Numbered from the stretch's first letter, positions 43,581 to 56,375 are shown. The stretch is DNA of 64,000 nt from Cyclaneusma minus (GCA_037179335.1 JAKZHN010000045.1:1-64000), one strand, 5' to 3'. Program-made: numbers and translations. The notes: generated by a model not told the origin, from the sequence alone.

Positions 43581-46345
43581 TGGAGGCAGAGGAACGATGC
43601 CGTGGAGAGAAAATCTGGTCTAGGCCCCCCTTGCAAGTAGCCAGCTTCAAGACCCAAGATCTGGGGCGATTGGCGGCAAACTAGGTCACTGGCATGGATC
43701 CAGACCGCCCAAGTGATGAGACACGAATCCGGATGATTGAAGGTTTAGGTGAGTGCATAGGGAGAGCTTGCAACTACATGTGCATACGTATTGAGACTTT
43801 GCTGCAGGTTGACAATGTCAGGGGTGGTGAGGCTCTTACTTTCTTGTAAGAGCCAGAAAAAAGATCGGGAGTAATAGCTGTCTGGAGTTAAAAGCTTGGG
43901 CCATGCTAGATTTAAGGCACACCAGTCAAATTACACAAGTCTATCTAAAGCTTTATGCAGCCTCCGAGAATGTGAATATTGCACTGTGCTTTTTGAAAAA
44001 ACATAAGTATCCCGGGCGATTTCACCAGTCGCGCTCTCATCATCGAGTTCCAGGTTCCTTGACCCGTCTACTCCTATCTTCTCTTCTTCCATCGTTCTAG
44101 TTGGTTCAATTCTCTAAAACTTCAGATCAATGTGCCCTTTAGGGCAGCTCCTAAAAAGTCATTTGCCCGCGAGGTTGGCATAGGCATAGGCTTGGCAGGC
44201 AACGAGCTTGGTCTTGTGGAATCTCTTAGGCGTGGGTGGGCCCTCCGTGACTGCGCGTCTGCGGTGGAGCGTCGAGAATTGCGAGGCGATGAGTAGTGAT
44301 TTCCTGTGTTGGGCTTTTCCAAGGAGGACTTGGGTGAGAAAGAGAACCTGGTGTCGGCGCTGACTTTGGAAAGCCGCTTGACAATTTAGCATTTCGTCGG
44401 GTAAATTGATTAAGTAGTGCATGATTTCCCAGATTCACGAATACTAACAAGAAAATGCCATGCTCCCTACGGCTGTCTAAATGAACTACCACTTACATCC
44501 CCAAGGCAGCTCCCAATTTTTTTTTTTGCCTGCGACGGGAATCGAACTCTCCATACTCTGTAGTGAGAAGCGGTTTAGAGGAGCGGGGTAGCGCCAAACG
44601 CTACATAGGTATGTTACCCCTACGCTAAAGCGTCCTAGCGGATCTACTCCTAATTACAGTTGTATACCTCCTCTCTCGAGTCCCAAGATTCCACTGCACC
44701 AAGAGTTTGAAACATACAATCCGTAACATCTCGGACGCCGCTCGAGATAATTGCAAGTCCATGTATACCGACCTATTTCTTCTATGCTCTAAAATTCCAG
44801 TGATATAAATAGGGGCTAGCGTTACTAAATGGGCACGTCGCCGCTAAAGAAACGCAGAAAAAGGGAGCTGAGAACCTAGATTACAGCTGGGTGCCCAGAG
44901 TAGGTTGCGACGAAGTGGATTTCCGAGTAGAGGCTGTCGGTAAAGCCTGAGTATATCTCAGGTAAATGTTCAAACGAAACTCCAGCAACTTCGTTATGGC
45001 TAGCAGGCCGATTGACCAAAATGGAGGCTAAAGAGAGATGTGGAATAAAGGAATAATCTGAAAGGTATTGTACATTACTACTCACCAGCAAAATCCAGTA
45101 CTGCATGCTAGAAAGACGGTAGTTAATCTCTAGCACCAGTGTTTTCTATGAGCAGCAATGGTACGAAATGGGTTTACGGTTCCAAGTTATAAGAGAAAGA
45201 CTAGTATTTTTGTAACCTCGAGAAAGTTTGCAAGCGATTGGAATGCAATACATGTTTCGGCCGACATGCGCCGAAACCGAGATTTTATGATTTATTCTGA
45301 TTGATAGCTTTGTTGGGTATAGCGTATTTGAGTTTCCAAAATCCAAAATACTGCGTGCTGATATTGGTACAAGCTGTTGAACCGGTGATCAAGAGGATAG
45401 ATAGGGATGATTCTGGATCTGACAGAGTATCAGGAAATCGACAGAGGGCTAGAGAACTAACAGGATGCGAGAAAGTCACAGAGACTAGCCGTCAATATTG
45501 CCCGTTACCTTGTGATATCTCGAAGCATTTGAGGGCCTCTCGGATCACCTGGGACTACAGGCCAAATACAGACTCAAGGAATCACACTTCCACTATAACC
45601 ACCCTCACTTCGCCCAGGAACTAAATAGGTACCGTCGATTCGGGCTTCTCAGAGTCTTATGATATCACTGAACAGGCCCAGATACACACCCTTTGTGTGA
45701 GCAAGCGGCCCCGAAGCACAAAAATAGGCCCCGAGACACTATACGTTTGAGAACCCGGTTCATCTCTTGAATCTGAACTGCCATCGCCCGCCCACCGAGC
45801 TGCTGTCACAGATCACGTCTCGAGCTGGAGCTCAGCCACCTCCATAAGCTCCAGCAGTTTGGGGCTTAGCCTCACTTAGCACGTTTGCCAGCAGACGGAG
45901 TGGTTTGAAGTATTTTTGGAATGTGATGCATTCTGCTCGAATTTCTAATCATTAATCATTTCCGTCCTTCTTTTGGCTCACTTGTTACCCAAAACGCCGA
46001 TGGTAAACGCTGCAGCAAATGCAAATTGTAGGGAAGATGCTCATGCAATGTCATGTTCCTGATTCCTCATTTCGCGGACAGTACGCTCTGCCTATGTAGA
46101 GCTTGCTGTCCTTCCGCCTGTCATTCCAACATGAAAGCCTCTCGTCCCAAAATCCCAAATTATCCAAAGTGCTCTCTCGCAGGTAGATCGTAGGTGTATG
46201 CCATGGTGTAAGAGAGTCGTGGTGAGGTTGGCACTTAGAAATGCTTCACGACAAACACCCTGCCGTTCGTCATCGTCACGCGTGCCACCACCTCACATAC
46301 ACACCCCCTCAGCCACTGCTTTGGGGAGCCCTAATCCCTCGCAAC
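43581..46345. other. Gene-poor spacer with tRNA-like relic
   Basis: No open frame here is longer than about 107 codons or protein-like. A tRNA-like sequence is annotated separately at 44521-44640. Sequence is moderately A/T rich with scattered TAG/TAA, consistent with decayed repeats. Confidence 0.5.
44521..44640 (-). other. tRNA-like sequence followed by A tract
   Basis: Read on the minus strand it has an A-box-like TTTAGCGTAGGGG, a B-box-like AGTTCGATTCCC and the end GTCGCAGGCA, followed directly by about nine A residues (the T-run at 44519-44527 on +). T-arm stem pairs are poor and the 5' acceptor arm does not match, so it is probably a retroposed or decayed tRNA, or a short SINE. Confidence 0.4.
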
Positions 46346-46880
46346 CTAAACTTTTCCCCCAGACTTCCTACTCGGCACACCCCACGGCGTCGGCACCACA
46401 GTCTCGCCCTCACTGTACGCCCAAAAATACACCACCATGCCAATGGTATAGTAGATAGCCGGATTCGTAGCCTGGTACAGCAGCGCCGCGGCCAGTGCTG
46501 CCATAGGTATGATCACAAGTCGCATCGGGATGCTGCGGTGTAGAGAGGTGGGTGCGAGGAACCACAGAGGCCATTCGAGGCAGAGGAAGAAGAGGCCGAA
46601 GACGAGATTGATGATTTGTAGGAAGGGGAAGGGCTTGACGGCGCCATCGAGGGTTTTGGTGAGGAAGTCCCAGAAGATTTTTGGCCAGAAGAATCCTTCT
46701 AGTGCGGCGGCTACTTGGTCTGATGAGGAGCGGGATCGTTAGTGGGGTGGATTCTGGGAGGTGGTATGAGGGCAGTGGGTTGGGGGTCTTTGAAGAGGAA
46801 TAGGTGGAAGAGGGAGGCTCACAGGTAGCAGCAGTGAGGATAATGAGTCTCGCCCAGTGGTTCTTGATAAGCCTTCCCAT
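46346..46880 (-). CDS. Small four-helix membrane protein of a conserved fungal family
   Basis: Two exons (46880-46823 and 46719-46346) give 143 residues; the 103-bp intron has a GTGAGC donor and a CATCAG end and restores a Tyr codon. The joined protein begins MGRLIKNHWARLIILTAATY and continues QVAAALEGFFWPKIFWDFLT. Four hydrophobic segments are visible (around residues 10-27, 48-66, 82-100 and 108-126). The conserved FFWPKIFWDFLTK block and the ending VYFWAYSEGE match a widespread Pezizomycotina family that I believe is called DUF7727. Function unknown. Confidence 0.85.
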
Positions 46881-49170
46881 CTTGCCGTATTCGAGCTTTC
46901 TTTTTCGTGTATTCTCCGAAGAACCGCAAAGCCAACCACGAACCCCAAATTACAATAATTCTAAGCAACAGAAGGGCGTTGAGAAGGAAGATCCGAACCG
47001 GCGGATGTCGATGTGAAAGAAGGCTATCGACGAAGAGAACGAGAGTACAGCACAGCTAGACGGCGAACCAAAGACTCTTCAGCCAGGAGCCTCGACTTCG
47101 CGCGCCCTCGCAGCCTATATGAAGTCGGTCTCCCGTGCCTGCCAAGCACTGGGGCCGTTGTCGATGTATCAGGTTCTTGTATGAGGCTCACGGACTACAG
47201 GCTATTGTTCTGATCTTCGTGGGGAATGGTAGATGAGACTTCGGGTTGTAGTATGAGTCGATTAGACATTCGGGGGGAGCGAGGTATGACGGTGGGGAGG
47301 ATGGGGGATCAGCCCTGGGATATGGCGTGTCAAAGGGGTTCGAATAAGCTTAAGCTCGGTTTGAGGGCTTGGGATTTTGAGACGGGCAATGATGGAGATC
47401 TGAGGGAAGATGTTTGCGGGTAGCTTGAATGACATGCGGAACTCGCAGGGTCCGAATCTTGGGGACCCAGTTCTTCAGCCCCTGGGGGAGTAGTGTGTAC
47501 TCGGTCGACTGCATGGGCGGCCACGTCGGAGGTATCAGGACGAAAAGACGAGTCGGTCGTTCTGATGGTTGCCATCCTGGCTGCTCGCCCGATTGGTCGG
47601 ACCGCAACTGTGAGCGGTTACAGGGGAAGTGACATTGGTGAAGGTCTCGCTTGGTGTCGATCCCGGCTGCTGCATCATGCAGTCCCTCGACCCGCCAGCT
47701 TGCAGAAGAGACATTGAGCCCTTTCATCGTGATTCTTGAGCCAGAAGGATTGTTGTCTGTCATTCAGCAGTATAGCTGGTGATAGTGTTCTCATGTCCAT
47801 GTCGCAAAGGAGAATGGATTGAAGTTCTCGGCTGCCCCGCATTGACGTCGCTTCAATCGTATCATCGCCGTCGGATCAAACCGTCGTGCAACCCGCTAGC
47901 CGCTGCCATCGCCCAAACCCATCGTGCCTCAGCTTCTCAAACACCAGCCTGCAACGTCGCGAAAAGCTGGACTATTCTCACCATATCTCGGATGCTTCAA
48001 TCGCAAGGTGCCTCAAATCTCTGGATTCTCTGGGCACAAGGAATAAGAATCTTTGTGCTCGTCACCGCCATCGAGGTCCAAAGGCACGCGGAGGTACGGA
48101 TTCTGTTGCATAGCATCCCTCATGCAAGCACTTAGAGCTATTCCCAGCCACCACGGCCTTGAAATCTCGACCATGTCGAACTTGGCGCTCCCGCATCCTC
48201 GGCGGCTATACACAGCCCAATCACCATCACAGGATCAGCTTGATCTTTCTGTGTATCACCGTCATGCATCGGCAGAGTGTCGACACTTCCCATACCAACA
48301 TGAACCAACACGCGGCTATCATTCCCAAAGATCCGGCGAGCGTTCCTGAAGACCACGTTTTATTGTTAGTTATGTTACCTACATAATGCATCCGGCCCGT
48401 ACCGCGCGTCTGAAAACATATAGTCGTGGGCCCTTTTTCCCACCACCCACGCAATTAACGAGATCTAATTCCCAGAGTTGATTGTTGCCTCTTCTTAGAC
48501 TCCTGTCAATAAGCCGCTGCCTGCTATCACTTTGCGATTATCTACCCAGGCATGCATGGCGCACTCAAGTCAAGTCCATCACATTCGGCCCGGCACAATC
48601 CTTTCATCCTGCTAGATAAGATTCTGTGTGATGACCAGTGATGTGGTGCTTTGACGAAAACACGTTAAAGCCCCCCTGCATTATGATAAAGGAAAGCGGA
48701 AACGAAGCAGTCTCTTTGCAAACTCTAAGCTCTGCTCTATCGGCCGAGACCTTTTTGTCTAGGATGTGAGAATGTATGGATGATGGCACGCGCAAGTCGC
48801 TGTATCGAGATATTCTTTTGTGCTAACTTCTCGTCCATGAAGACCAGAAACATGGGACGCAGGGCTTATAAGGGCACAGGACAAAGCCATGCCTCATGGC
48901 AGTGAGCGTGCTTCTCAGGCTTTATTTTCAAGCTCAACGAGCCCCTACTCGATTCTGAACTTCTTCTCTCACACCCCCTTCATTCGCAGCCTTCACAGCC
49001 GTCGTCACATCCAGCACCAAACGCCCTGTCCGCCCAAGGATATCGCATATCCCATCCCTGATCACTCCCGAAACGTTGCGCTAAAACACCACAAAAGTTG
49101 ACAAAACCCCTTTCTCGCGAGGTCCTCATATATTCCCACGTCCTTCTCCCTTCGCAGTCCCCACGCACAT
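46881..49170. other. Gene-poor spacer
   Basis: Several open frames of 70-137 codons overlap on both strands, but none has protein-like composition, splice signals or a recognised motif. Short CT-rich runs occur. I see no RNA gene. Confidence 0.5.
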
Positions 49171-51997
49171 TCATCCACCCCCACTCCCCTCATCATCCGC
49201 CCTCAACCCACTGAACTGCGTTCCCTGATTCGCCGTACTCAGCCTCGCGCACAACCCCAGCAGCACCACCGTCTCCGTCGCAGCATAATGATTCAGACTA
49301 TCTAGCAGAATCTGCAAATGCTTGCTGAAATTAAACTCATACTTCTGCAAAGTCTCGGAAATCTTTTCCAGCCGTGCTGCCGTGTCAGCAGCCGACGGTG
49401 CAGCTTCGCCTGGTCTGGCGGCCTTTTCGGTCTGGTATTTCGCCCATTGGTGTGCGGACATGCCGCGTGGGCGCGATGTGCCGCAGAGGTCGGAATCCGC
49501 TTTTTCGAGCTCGCGCGTTAGCCAGACAGTGAAGGTTGCGAAGAAGGTGCAGGTTTGCATTAGTTTGGAATGGATCTGGTGGGTGAGTTAGCTGATTTGT
49601 AGGCTGGGTTTTAGTGGAAAAAGGGAGGAATAGGGGTAAAATATAACATACCCGAAGTAAACGGCTGTTTGTCAGCATGCACTCTTTGAGACACGTATCG
49701 AGGAAATCCACGTGGTCCTGCATCAGCTCATCTACAGTATGCTGGCCTTCCTTCTTCTCCAGCCGCGCCATCAGCGACTGCCAGTTCGGCTCAATAACTT
49801 CGGAGGTGCAGAAGTAATGGAGTTGCTGGACGAAGACGAGCATGCGAGCGCGGAGGGTCCAGGCCCGGCGTTTCCACATCTCAAGGGGGCGGCTGGAGCC
49901 TCTGTGGATCCAGCTTGTTGCTCGATTGTGGGTTTGCCAGCATCCTACAAGCTGCTGCTCGAGGTATCGCAGAGAAAGGAGGTAGCGGAAAAGCGCCTGG
50001 TATCTCCAGACTGTTTTGCGACTGACGACGAGCGAGACAGGGAAGGGAACGCTGTAGTCTAGCTGCAGGGAGGTGTAGCCAACGGCTTTATCGTTGTCAT
50101 TTATTTGAGGCGCCGGGGTGGACGTTTGTAATGCCTCGCCTTGTTCGATCCCTGAGATGTTGACAACCCGTGTTAAAGAACTGGTGAGACTGATGTCGTT
50201 CATCTCCACTTTGACATCCTCCTTGAAAGGGTCCTGTGCAGCAATGCTACCCGGCTGCCGTAGAACAAGGTCCAGCAAGGACTGCAACTTGTTTGCGTTG
50301 ACAGCTTTGACTGGTTTTCGAAGTTCGGATGCGCCGAGTTCGAGGAAGTAGGTGAAGAAGTCGGATTGGTCGAGGAAGAAATAATGCTTCAATGAGCGGA
50401 GGCGAGCCGGTAGAGCATGTGTTGTTAAGAGGAGCTTTAGCAACGATTCGTTTGCGTGAGCGTAGGCGCTGTTCACGTTGTCCAGAAAGCGATTGTCATC
50501 GAAGGACCGAGGAACGTCCTTGACTTCTTTGCTCACATCCACACCCCCACACTCTCGAACCACATTCAGGTATTTGCCCGCCAGCAAGACCTTGTCTTTG
50601 ACGCCTTCTAGTTGTGGCGGTATATCGTGATCCCGAATCGTATACCTTCGCTCCCAGTACTCATCAGTGTAGTCTTCTTCCAACCTCTCCCGTCTGATGC
50701 TCTTCTGTTCCCTCACCAGAAACTCAGAATGCGGATCTTTGATGCTACCGTGATGCAGCCATTCGTTCAGCATCGACATGTAAGGTCGACTCGAATCTCG
50801 TAGCAAAGCCGTAAGTAAAGCTCTCGCCGCCGGGTCACCAGACATCGTCTCCAACCGTCTTGTAATTAACCGGAGCACGCTCCCGCCTTTGCAGATCTTC
50901 TTCCCTGGGATATTACCCAGACCAAGTTCTCCCCCTTCTCTCAAGTTCTCCAGAATATTCTCGATATCATTCATATCTCCCTCTGAGTCCTCATCTTCCT
51001 CCAGCAAGGAGTTTTTCTTCAAGATCTCGTGAGCAAGAGAATACAACTGAAACATCATGTGACTCGTGGGAATAGTGTGGAGGTTCAGCACATGTAATGT
51101 GAAAGAGGGATTGGTGAGAAATTGTGTTTCGAGTTGTGCGATCAAGACTAAGTAATCCTGCAACAGTTTCCGAATAGCAGCACATAGAGCATGGTTTACA
51201 GCCCCGTACTGCTCTCGACTTTGCACCTCGACAAATGCTTCGACAGCCCCGTAGTGAGATGCCATCTTCAACATGGTACTCGTAAGATCCTTCAGACTTG
51301 GATCTAAACCAGGAGCAATTCTGTAGCTTGGTCCCGTGAGACGATCTTTCTCCACAGAGGGGTCGAAAGATGGTGAAAAGCGAATGTACTGCCCCTCGTA
51401 TCCCATGAATACGAATAGCAAGTCTTCTAGTATAGCAGCCTCTTGGAGTTCTAGTGAAAGTTCCGAGAGGTTCGTCGGGTGCAAAGACGATGGCGCTTGT
51501 GATGCTAAAGGAGGTATGGAGTGTCGGGACGCCAGCGGTGCCGTCGTATGGGGGATCAAAGTGACCTCGGGCATCCATGGCACTACACAGAAAGGTATCA
51601 GCGTCTTAGTAGATCTGGACATTTCCCCCTCAAGAACCGTACCTGGCGCCGCCTCAACTTTCGGTCCCTCATCCCTTGTTTTTGGGCGCTCCGGAGCAGG
51701 GGCTGGCCGCTTTTCAGGAAGCCGGGTCTTCGTTGTAACGGTGTCCCTAGTATTGATCTGTGTCCGTTCTTTGCGCCGCTCTTCGGTCGTCTTCGTTGTA
51801 CGTTGTGAGCCAGAATTTACCCGTTTGTGAGGAAGACTTCCAGACGACTGGGGGGAAGGCGGGCGACGGTTGGCGCCTCTGCCAGTCCCTCCCGGGCCAG
51901 TCTGCGGCCGCGATCGAGCGGATTCATTGCTGGCCGAGGTTCTGCTGCGGTCCAATGGGTGTTGCGAAGGCGAGTTCGCGTGGTTCGGAGCGGACAT
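49171..51997 (-). CDS. Gamma-tubulin complex component 2 (Spc97/GCP2)
   Basis: Three exons (51997-51643, 51582-49652, 49575-49171) give 896 residues. The first intron (60 bp, GTACGG donor, ACTAA branch, TGTAG end) is a multiple of three, so it can be missed. The last intron (76 bp) separates the C-terminal exon, whose KYEFNFSKHLQILLDSLNHY and ATETVVLLGLCARLSTANQ are typical of the GCP C-terminal domain that binds gamma-tubulin. The N-terminal 110 residues are disordered and Ser/Arg rich; the GCP N-terminal (grip1) domain starts near LQEAAILEDLLFVFMGYEGQ. With GCP3 and gamma-tubulin it forms the small complex that nucleates microtubules at spindle pole bodies. The start MSAPNHANSP is preferred over an upstream in-frame ATG. 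Confidence 0.93.
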
Positions 51998-52449
51998 AGC
52001 TCCTACATTTCCCTCCAAATTCACGTATGCGCAAGATCCGGGCGCATGTGTGCGAATTGTAATCTTAGCGACTGGCGACCTTGGGAAAGCTGAAGTGTTG
52101 ACACGCGGGGCTATCATGAGCTTTTGCGAATCAATGTTGACGCGACTGGACTGCCCGGCACGGCGTGCACGGACAGTTGTCCGCCTTAGGCAGCCACAGC
52201 TTTAGCGCGCCTGGAGCTCCCTGAAGCTTAGTGCAACGTCGAGCTCCAAGTTGTTGGAGCTGCGTAGCCTGGTGTTTGCCTACGACCATCACAAAACATT
52301 TCCCTCTCAGCCACACACCACCACCTCAATCTTCCCCGACTGCAAGCGAGAGGCAACCTTCGACACGGTGCTTCAAGAAGTCTTCTCCCAAGCCCACTCG
52401 TTCCTTCAAACGCCCTTCCGACAAGCAGCGCCGCTGTCAGCCTTCCGCC
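51998..52449. promoter_or_regulatory. Divergent promoter GCP2 / proteasome alpha5
   Basis: About 450 bp separate the starts of two oppositely oriented housekeeping genes. No other gene fits here, so the region should carry both promoters. I see no clear TATA box. Confidence 0.5.
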
Positions 52450-53357
52450 ATGTTCATCGCACGCTCAGAATATGGTAAGAGATCCGCTAGCTCACAAATA
52501 AATTATTACATGAGTACTAACTACTGGCCTAGATCGTGGTATCAAGTACGAATTCCAGCCCCAAAAGCCCCATGCAGATCATTCTAACCAACTCCCGTAG
52601 CACCTTCTCCCCCGAAGGCCGCCTCTTCCAAGTTGAATACTCTCTCGAAGCCATCAAGCTTGGTAGCACAGCAATCGGCGTAGCCACCGGCGGTGGTGTC
52701 GTCCTCGGTGTTGAGAAACGCGTAACCAGCACACTCCTTGAGACTTCGTCCGTCGAGAAGATCGTCGAAATCGACCGCCATATCGGATGCGCCATGTCCG
52801 GCCTGCAAGCTGACGCACGCTCAATGGTCGAGCACGCGCGTGTCGAGTCCCAGAACCATGCTTTCCACTACAACGAACCCCTGCGCGTCGAGAGCTGTAC
52901 GCAAGCCATCTGCGATTTGGCCTTGCGATTTGGCGAGGGTGCGGATGGCGAGGAGAGCATTATGAGCAGACCGTTTGGCGTGGCGTTGCTGATTGCCGGC
53001 TACGATGAGGACGGCCCACAGCTGTACCATGCAGAACCAAGTGGTACTTTTTACAGATACGATGCTAAGGCTATTGGATCTGGTTCGGAGGGTGCGCAGG
53101 CCGAGCTGCAGAATGAGTTCCACAAGGTAACTATTGCTCTACCATGTTTCTATTCGCCGAGCGATTGCTAACGAAATACTTAGTCTTTGACAATTGAAGA
53201 GGCCGAGACGCTGGTGCTGAAGACGTTGAAGCAGGTCATGGAGGAGAAGCTGGACTCCAAGAACGTGCAGTTGGCGAGTGTCACAAAGGAGAAGGGCTTC
53301 CGAATCTACACTGACGAGGAGATGGCTGCCGTGGTGGAGAGGTTACCCGCAAACTAA
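52450..53357 (+). CDS. PUP2: 20S proteasome subunit alpha type 5
   Basis: Four exons (52450-52474, 52533-52545, 52601-53126, 53184-53357) give 245 residues, the normal length. The joined start MFIARSEYDRGINTFSPEGR followed by LFQVEYSLEAIKLGSTAIG is the alpha-subunit N-terminal signature plus the start of the proteasome fold. Exon 2 is only 13 nt (ATCGTGGTATCAA) and carries parts of DRGIN. Acidic and Ser stretches such as GEGADGEES are typical of alpha5. The subunit sits in the outer rings of the 20S core in cytosol and nucleus and helps form the gate; it is not catalytic. Confidence 0.96.
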
Positions 53358-53770
53358 CGTTGACGCCTTGTACCAATACCATAGATAAGCTCATGAATGC
53401 CGATGCCCCGCTCTTGTTCTTTCACCATAACTCGGTGTGCTTTTGTCACTTGAATGATCAGCCATTGCTTGAAGACCGTCAAGCTCAAATGCTGTCAGAA
53501 CTTACCCAAGACTGTCTACTTTTCGAGTCTCGCGGCCCCTGCATCGTCTTCAAGTTCTCAGATATGGGGAGTCAACGCTGACACAAGTGACGGGAGCCCG
53601 CCAGGCGCACTGAATGAAGAATCCGAGTCATTACACTCCAAAATATCAAGGCTTCAACCGATAAGAAAGACATCAAAAGAATGGAAAAATAAGATACTAC
53701 CCTAAAGGGCTGCGCTGAAGATGCGTGGACCATTCTCAGAATCATATACTCTATTCTCACCTTACTGACC

Positions 53771-53892
53771 GCATACGACCATAGACTGAGGAGAACTGGC
53801 AAACCCGTCCGCTCTTGCATACATAATAAGCCTCAGATCGGCAGATTAGTAGTTAGGTGGGTGGCCACCAGCGAATACCTGCTGTTGTATGT
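53771..53892 (+). rRNA. 5S rRNA gene, divergent copy
   Basis: GCATACGACC at the start pairs with GTTGTATGT at the end (helix I). AAGCCTCAGATCGG sits at the internal A box, and TTAGTAGTTAGGTGGGTGGC and CACCAGCGAAT match conserved 5S sequence (helices IV-V). CCCGTCCGCTC is the conserved loop. The middle differs from the usual fungal 5S, but CTGAGG and CCTCAG still pair, so helix II seems compensated. TTTTGCATTTTT follows as a terminator. Pezizomycotina have dispersed 5S genes of several types; this may be a minor type or a pseudogene. Confidence 0.82.
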
Positions 53893-54235
53893 TTTGCATT
53901 TTTGAGTTTTTCCCTCCTTTCGGTGCTGGAGCCTGAACCGCATTTGTAGGTTTGAAAACGGCCCAAGATAGAGTCCTTGGTAATAATGGCTTCTCCGAAT
54001 ACAAACAATCTTTACTCCATACCTATAGGTCAAGTTTGATTGAAGGTTACTAGGGACATTTTGGTTACTTGGTTTATTGTGATCCCTTGACTGATTCCCG
54101 TCATGGTGCCAAGCATTTGCTATAATCTTGGGCTCGCTAAATAGACTCTTCTCGGCTCTTCCATCATACCTCATTTGCCAGTCGCATAAGGTACTTTAGG
54201 AAACAAGATCTCATTCTCAGCATGCCTTTCGACAA

Positions 54236-56375
54236 TCACGATGCTAAATCAGTCACCGCAACCACAGCCTTCTTCCCTCCATCACCCTCCGCGCTCCCCT
54301 CACTATCCGCTCTCTCGAGACTCTCGCTCTCATCTGCTGCGGCTTTCTGCCCCTTTCTGCGTACACTGCACCCATCATCATAAGCAAAGTTTCCATAGCC
54401 TTCACCTTAACAGCAAGGCAGGGTGTTTACAGCATGGAGGCACAAACTTACTCTCTTCGATACAACAACAATGACAGCAAGAACAAGCCGTACAACCCTA
54501 CCCAGAACGCCAAGCTTGCAGGCCAGCCTTTCTTCCACTCTGGGGCGTCGACTGTCTGGTAGATCAAGAGCGGCACCCAGACGTATGTCGAATAGCCGAG
54601 TGTCATCATCGAAGACTGCTATCATCAGCGACCAACTCTCCAGAGTATACCAAGGAGAATATCAGCTTACAATGACCAAGGCTCGTTCCTCAGCATCGTC
54701 GCCACAAATGATGTTCACCGTCGAATAAAGAATTGGGCTCATGCAGCCGTCGAAACCAAACCCATACCATGCCACAAATCTGGTATATATATGAGCAAAG
54801 TATGAGGGGAGTCAAGACTGAAGAATTACTCACTTCAAAGCTTGAGGAATGTTCCAGATGATCATGCAGATGCTAGAGAAGATGCCTGCGACGGTGGGCA
54901 TCGTAAAAATGATCCACGACGGATAAATGGCAGCGAGCGTAGTTCCCAGCCACGAGGAAAGGACATTGATTCCACTGATGACCGTTGGCAGATTGTTGAT
55001 CTGCGGCACGCTGAACCCCTCTACCTTAAACTACATGTTAGACAGAACGATGGTCCAGTAGGTGAGTAATGAAGGGAGAAAATACCTTTAGCCAAAGATT
55101 CATATATCCACTCGGATAAGTACACTGAATCATACATCTGTCCGCATCATCTGATTAGTTCTCGCACACGACGCAGATCAGTCCGCTTCAGCACAAAAAC
55201 TCACATATACGCCAGCACAAAAACCCAAATATGCCACCTCCTTGCACTCCTCACAAACACCCCTAAAGCCAACTTCCCCGCCGGAGCCGTCTGGTTGTCC
55301 CGCATCCTCTGCTCCGCCAGGTCTATTTCCCTTTCGCTAAAGAAAATCGTGCGCGGGGAGCTCGGCAATCCAGGGTAAACTACCAGCCCGAGTAGAGCAA
55401 TGGGCAGCGTGATGATGCCGTCGATGATGAACAGCCAGCGCCAGCCGCTGAAGCCTCCTACGCCGTCAAGATGCGTGTAGGCGGCCGCTTGCAGGTAGCC
55501 GCTGAACATGGTGCCGAGTGCGTTGCACGTGAACCAGGTGCTAGCGCGCTTGAAGATTTCGGATTTCTTGTACCAGGAGCCGAGGATGAAGTGGGTTCCG
55601 GCGAAGACGGGGCTGTTAGGTCAGGCGGGTTAGCTCGATTTGACTCTTGTGGACACTTTCAGAGTATAGCATGCAAAGGGCAAGGGATCAAGTATCGAAA
55701 TAGAGCAGGTGGGACGGGATGTACGTACGCTTCGGTCATTCCAATGAGGAAGCGGAGTGCATAAAGCTGGTTGACATTTGCGATCTTCGATTGGCAAATC
55801 GTCAAGATACCCCAGAGGATCTCAAGGATTGGCAGGCCCCATCGTGCTCTGAATTTTCCCAAGTCAGTTTGCTGGACTTGGAAGGCTGTTACGGGAATGA
55901 AGCTTGACGAACACTTTTGGCCGAGACAAGATGAGGAGTAACGGTACTTGGGAGATCACGTAGGCGGTGTAGAACATGACGTTGAAGTAGTTCAGCTCGT
56001 TGCCATTGAGTTCAAGGTCCTCTTTCATCCCACTGGTATAGGCATTGTTGATGTTGGATTGGTCTGCCCGGACGTCAGATCTTAACACTGGACCGGGTGG
56101 GTGAGCGTTAGACATACCAAGGTATTTTGCGAAGATTGGATTTCGGTCAGGATAGTATTTAAGCTGAGCTGTGGTGAAGGATCTTACAAGTAAAACATGA
56201 ATATGCCAAGATGCACAAGTCTAGTTTGAATAGCAGTCTCGCTTGTTAGCAACTCAAGTTCGTCTTCGGGCTAGGAAACTCACTTCCTCTCCTCGTCAGG
56301 GTATTCCTTCGGGTACCAATTGAATATGTCTTTGAAGACCTCCAGTACCGTAAGCTTCTGCTTCTTTTGAGCCAT
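54236..56375 (-). CDS. MFS transporter, allantoate/pantothenate type (anion:cation symporter family)
   Basis: A gene of about ten exons; 56375-56284, 56237-56188, 56135-56118 (18 nt), 56063-55913, 55848-55734, 55612-55205 and 55137-55086 were located, and the rest run to a TGA at 54236. The start MAQKKQKLTVLEVFKDIFNW leads into LLFKLDLCILAYSCFT (helix 1), KYLDQSNINNAYTSGMKEDL and FSGWRWLFIIDGIITLP, all family signatures; the C-terminal helices end in SLAFWVGLYGLFLLSLLYRR and a charged tail. Relatives (Dal5, Fen2/Liz1, Tna1) import small carboxylates or vitamins through the plasma membrane; the substrate here is unknown. The third exon lacks an AG acceptor (AA instead), so splicing may be impaired. 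It is divergent from a 2-oxoglutarate oxygenase gene. Confidence 0.85.

Noticed and set aside
47350..47763. 137-codon frame on the minus strand
   Set aside because: No domain, no splice partners and shadowing frames on the plus strand.
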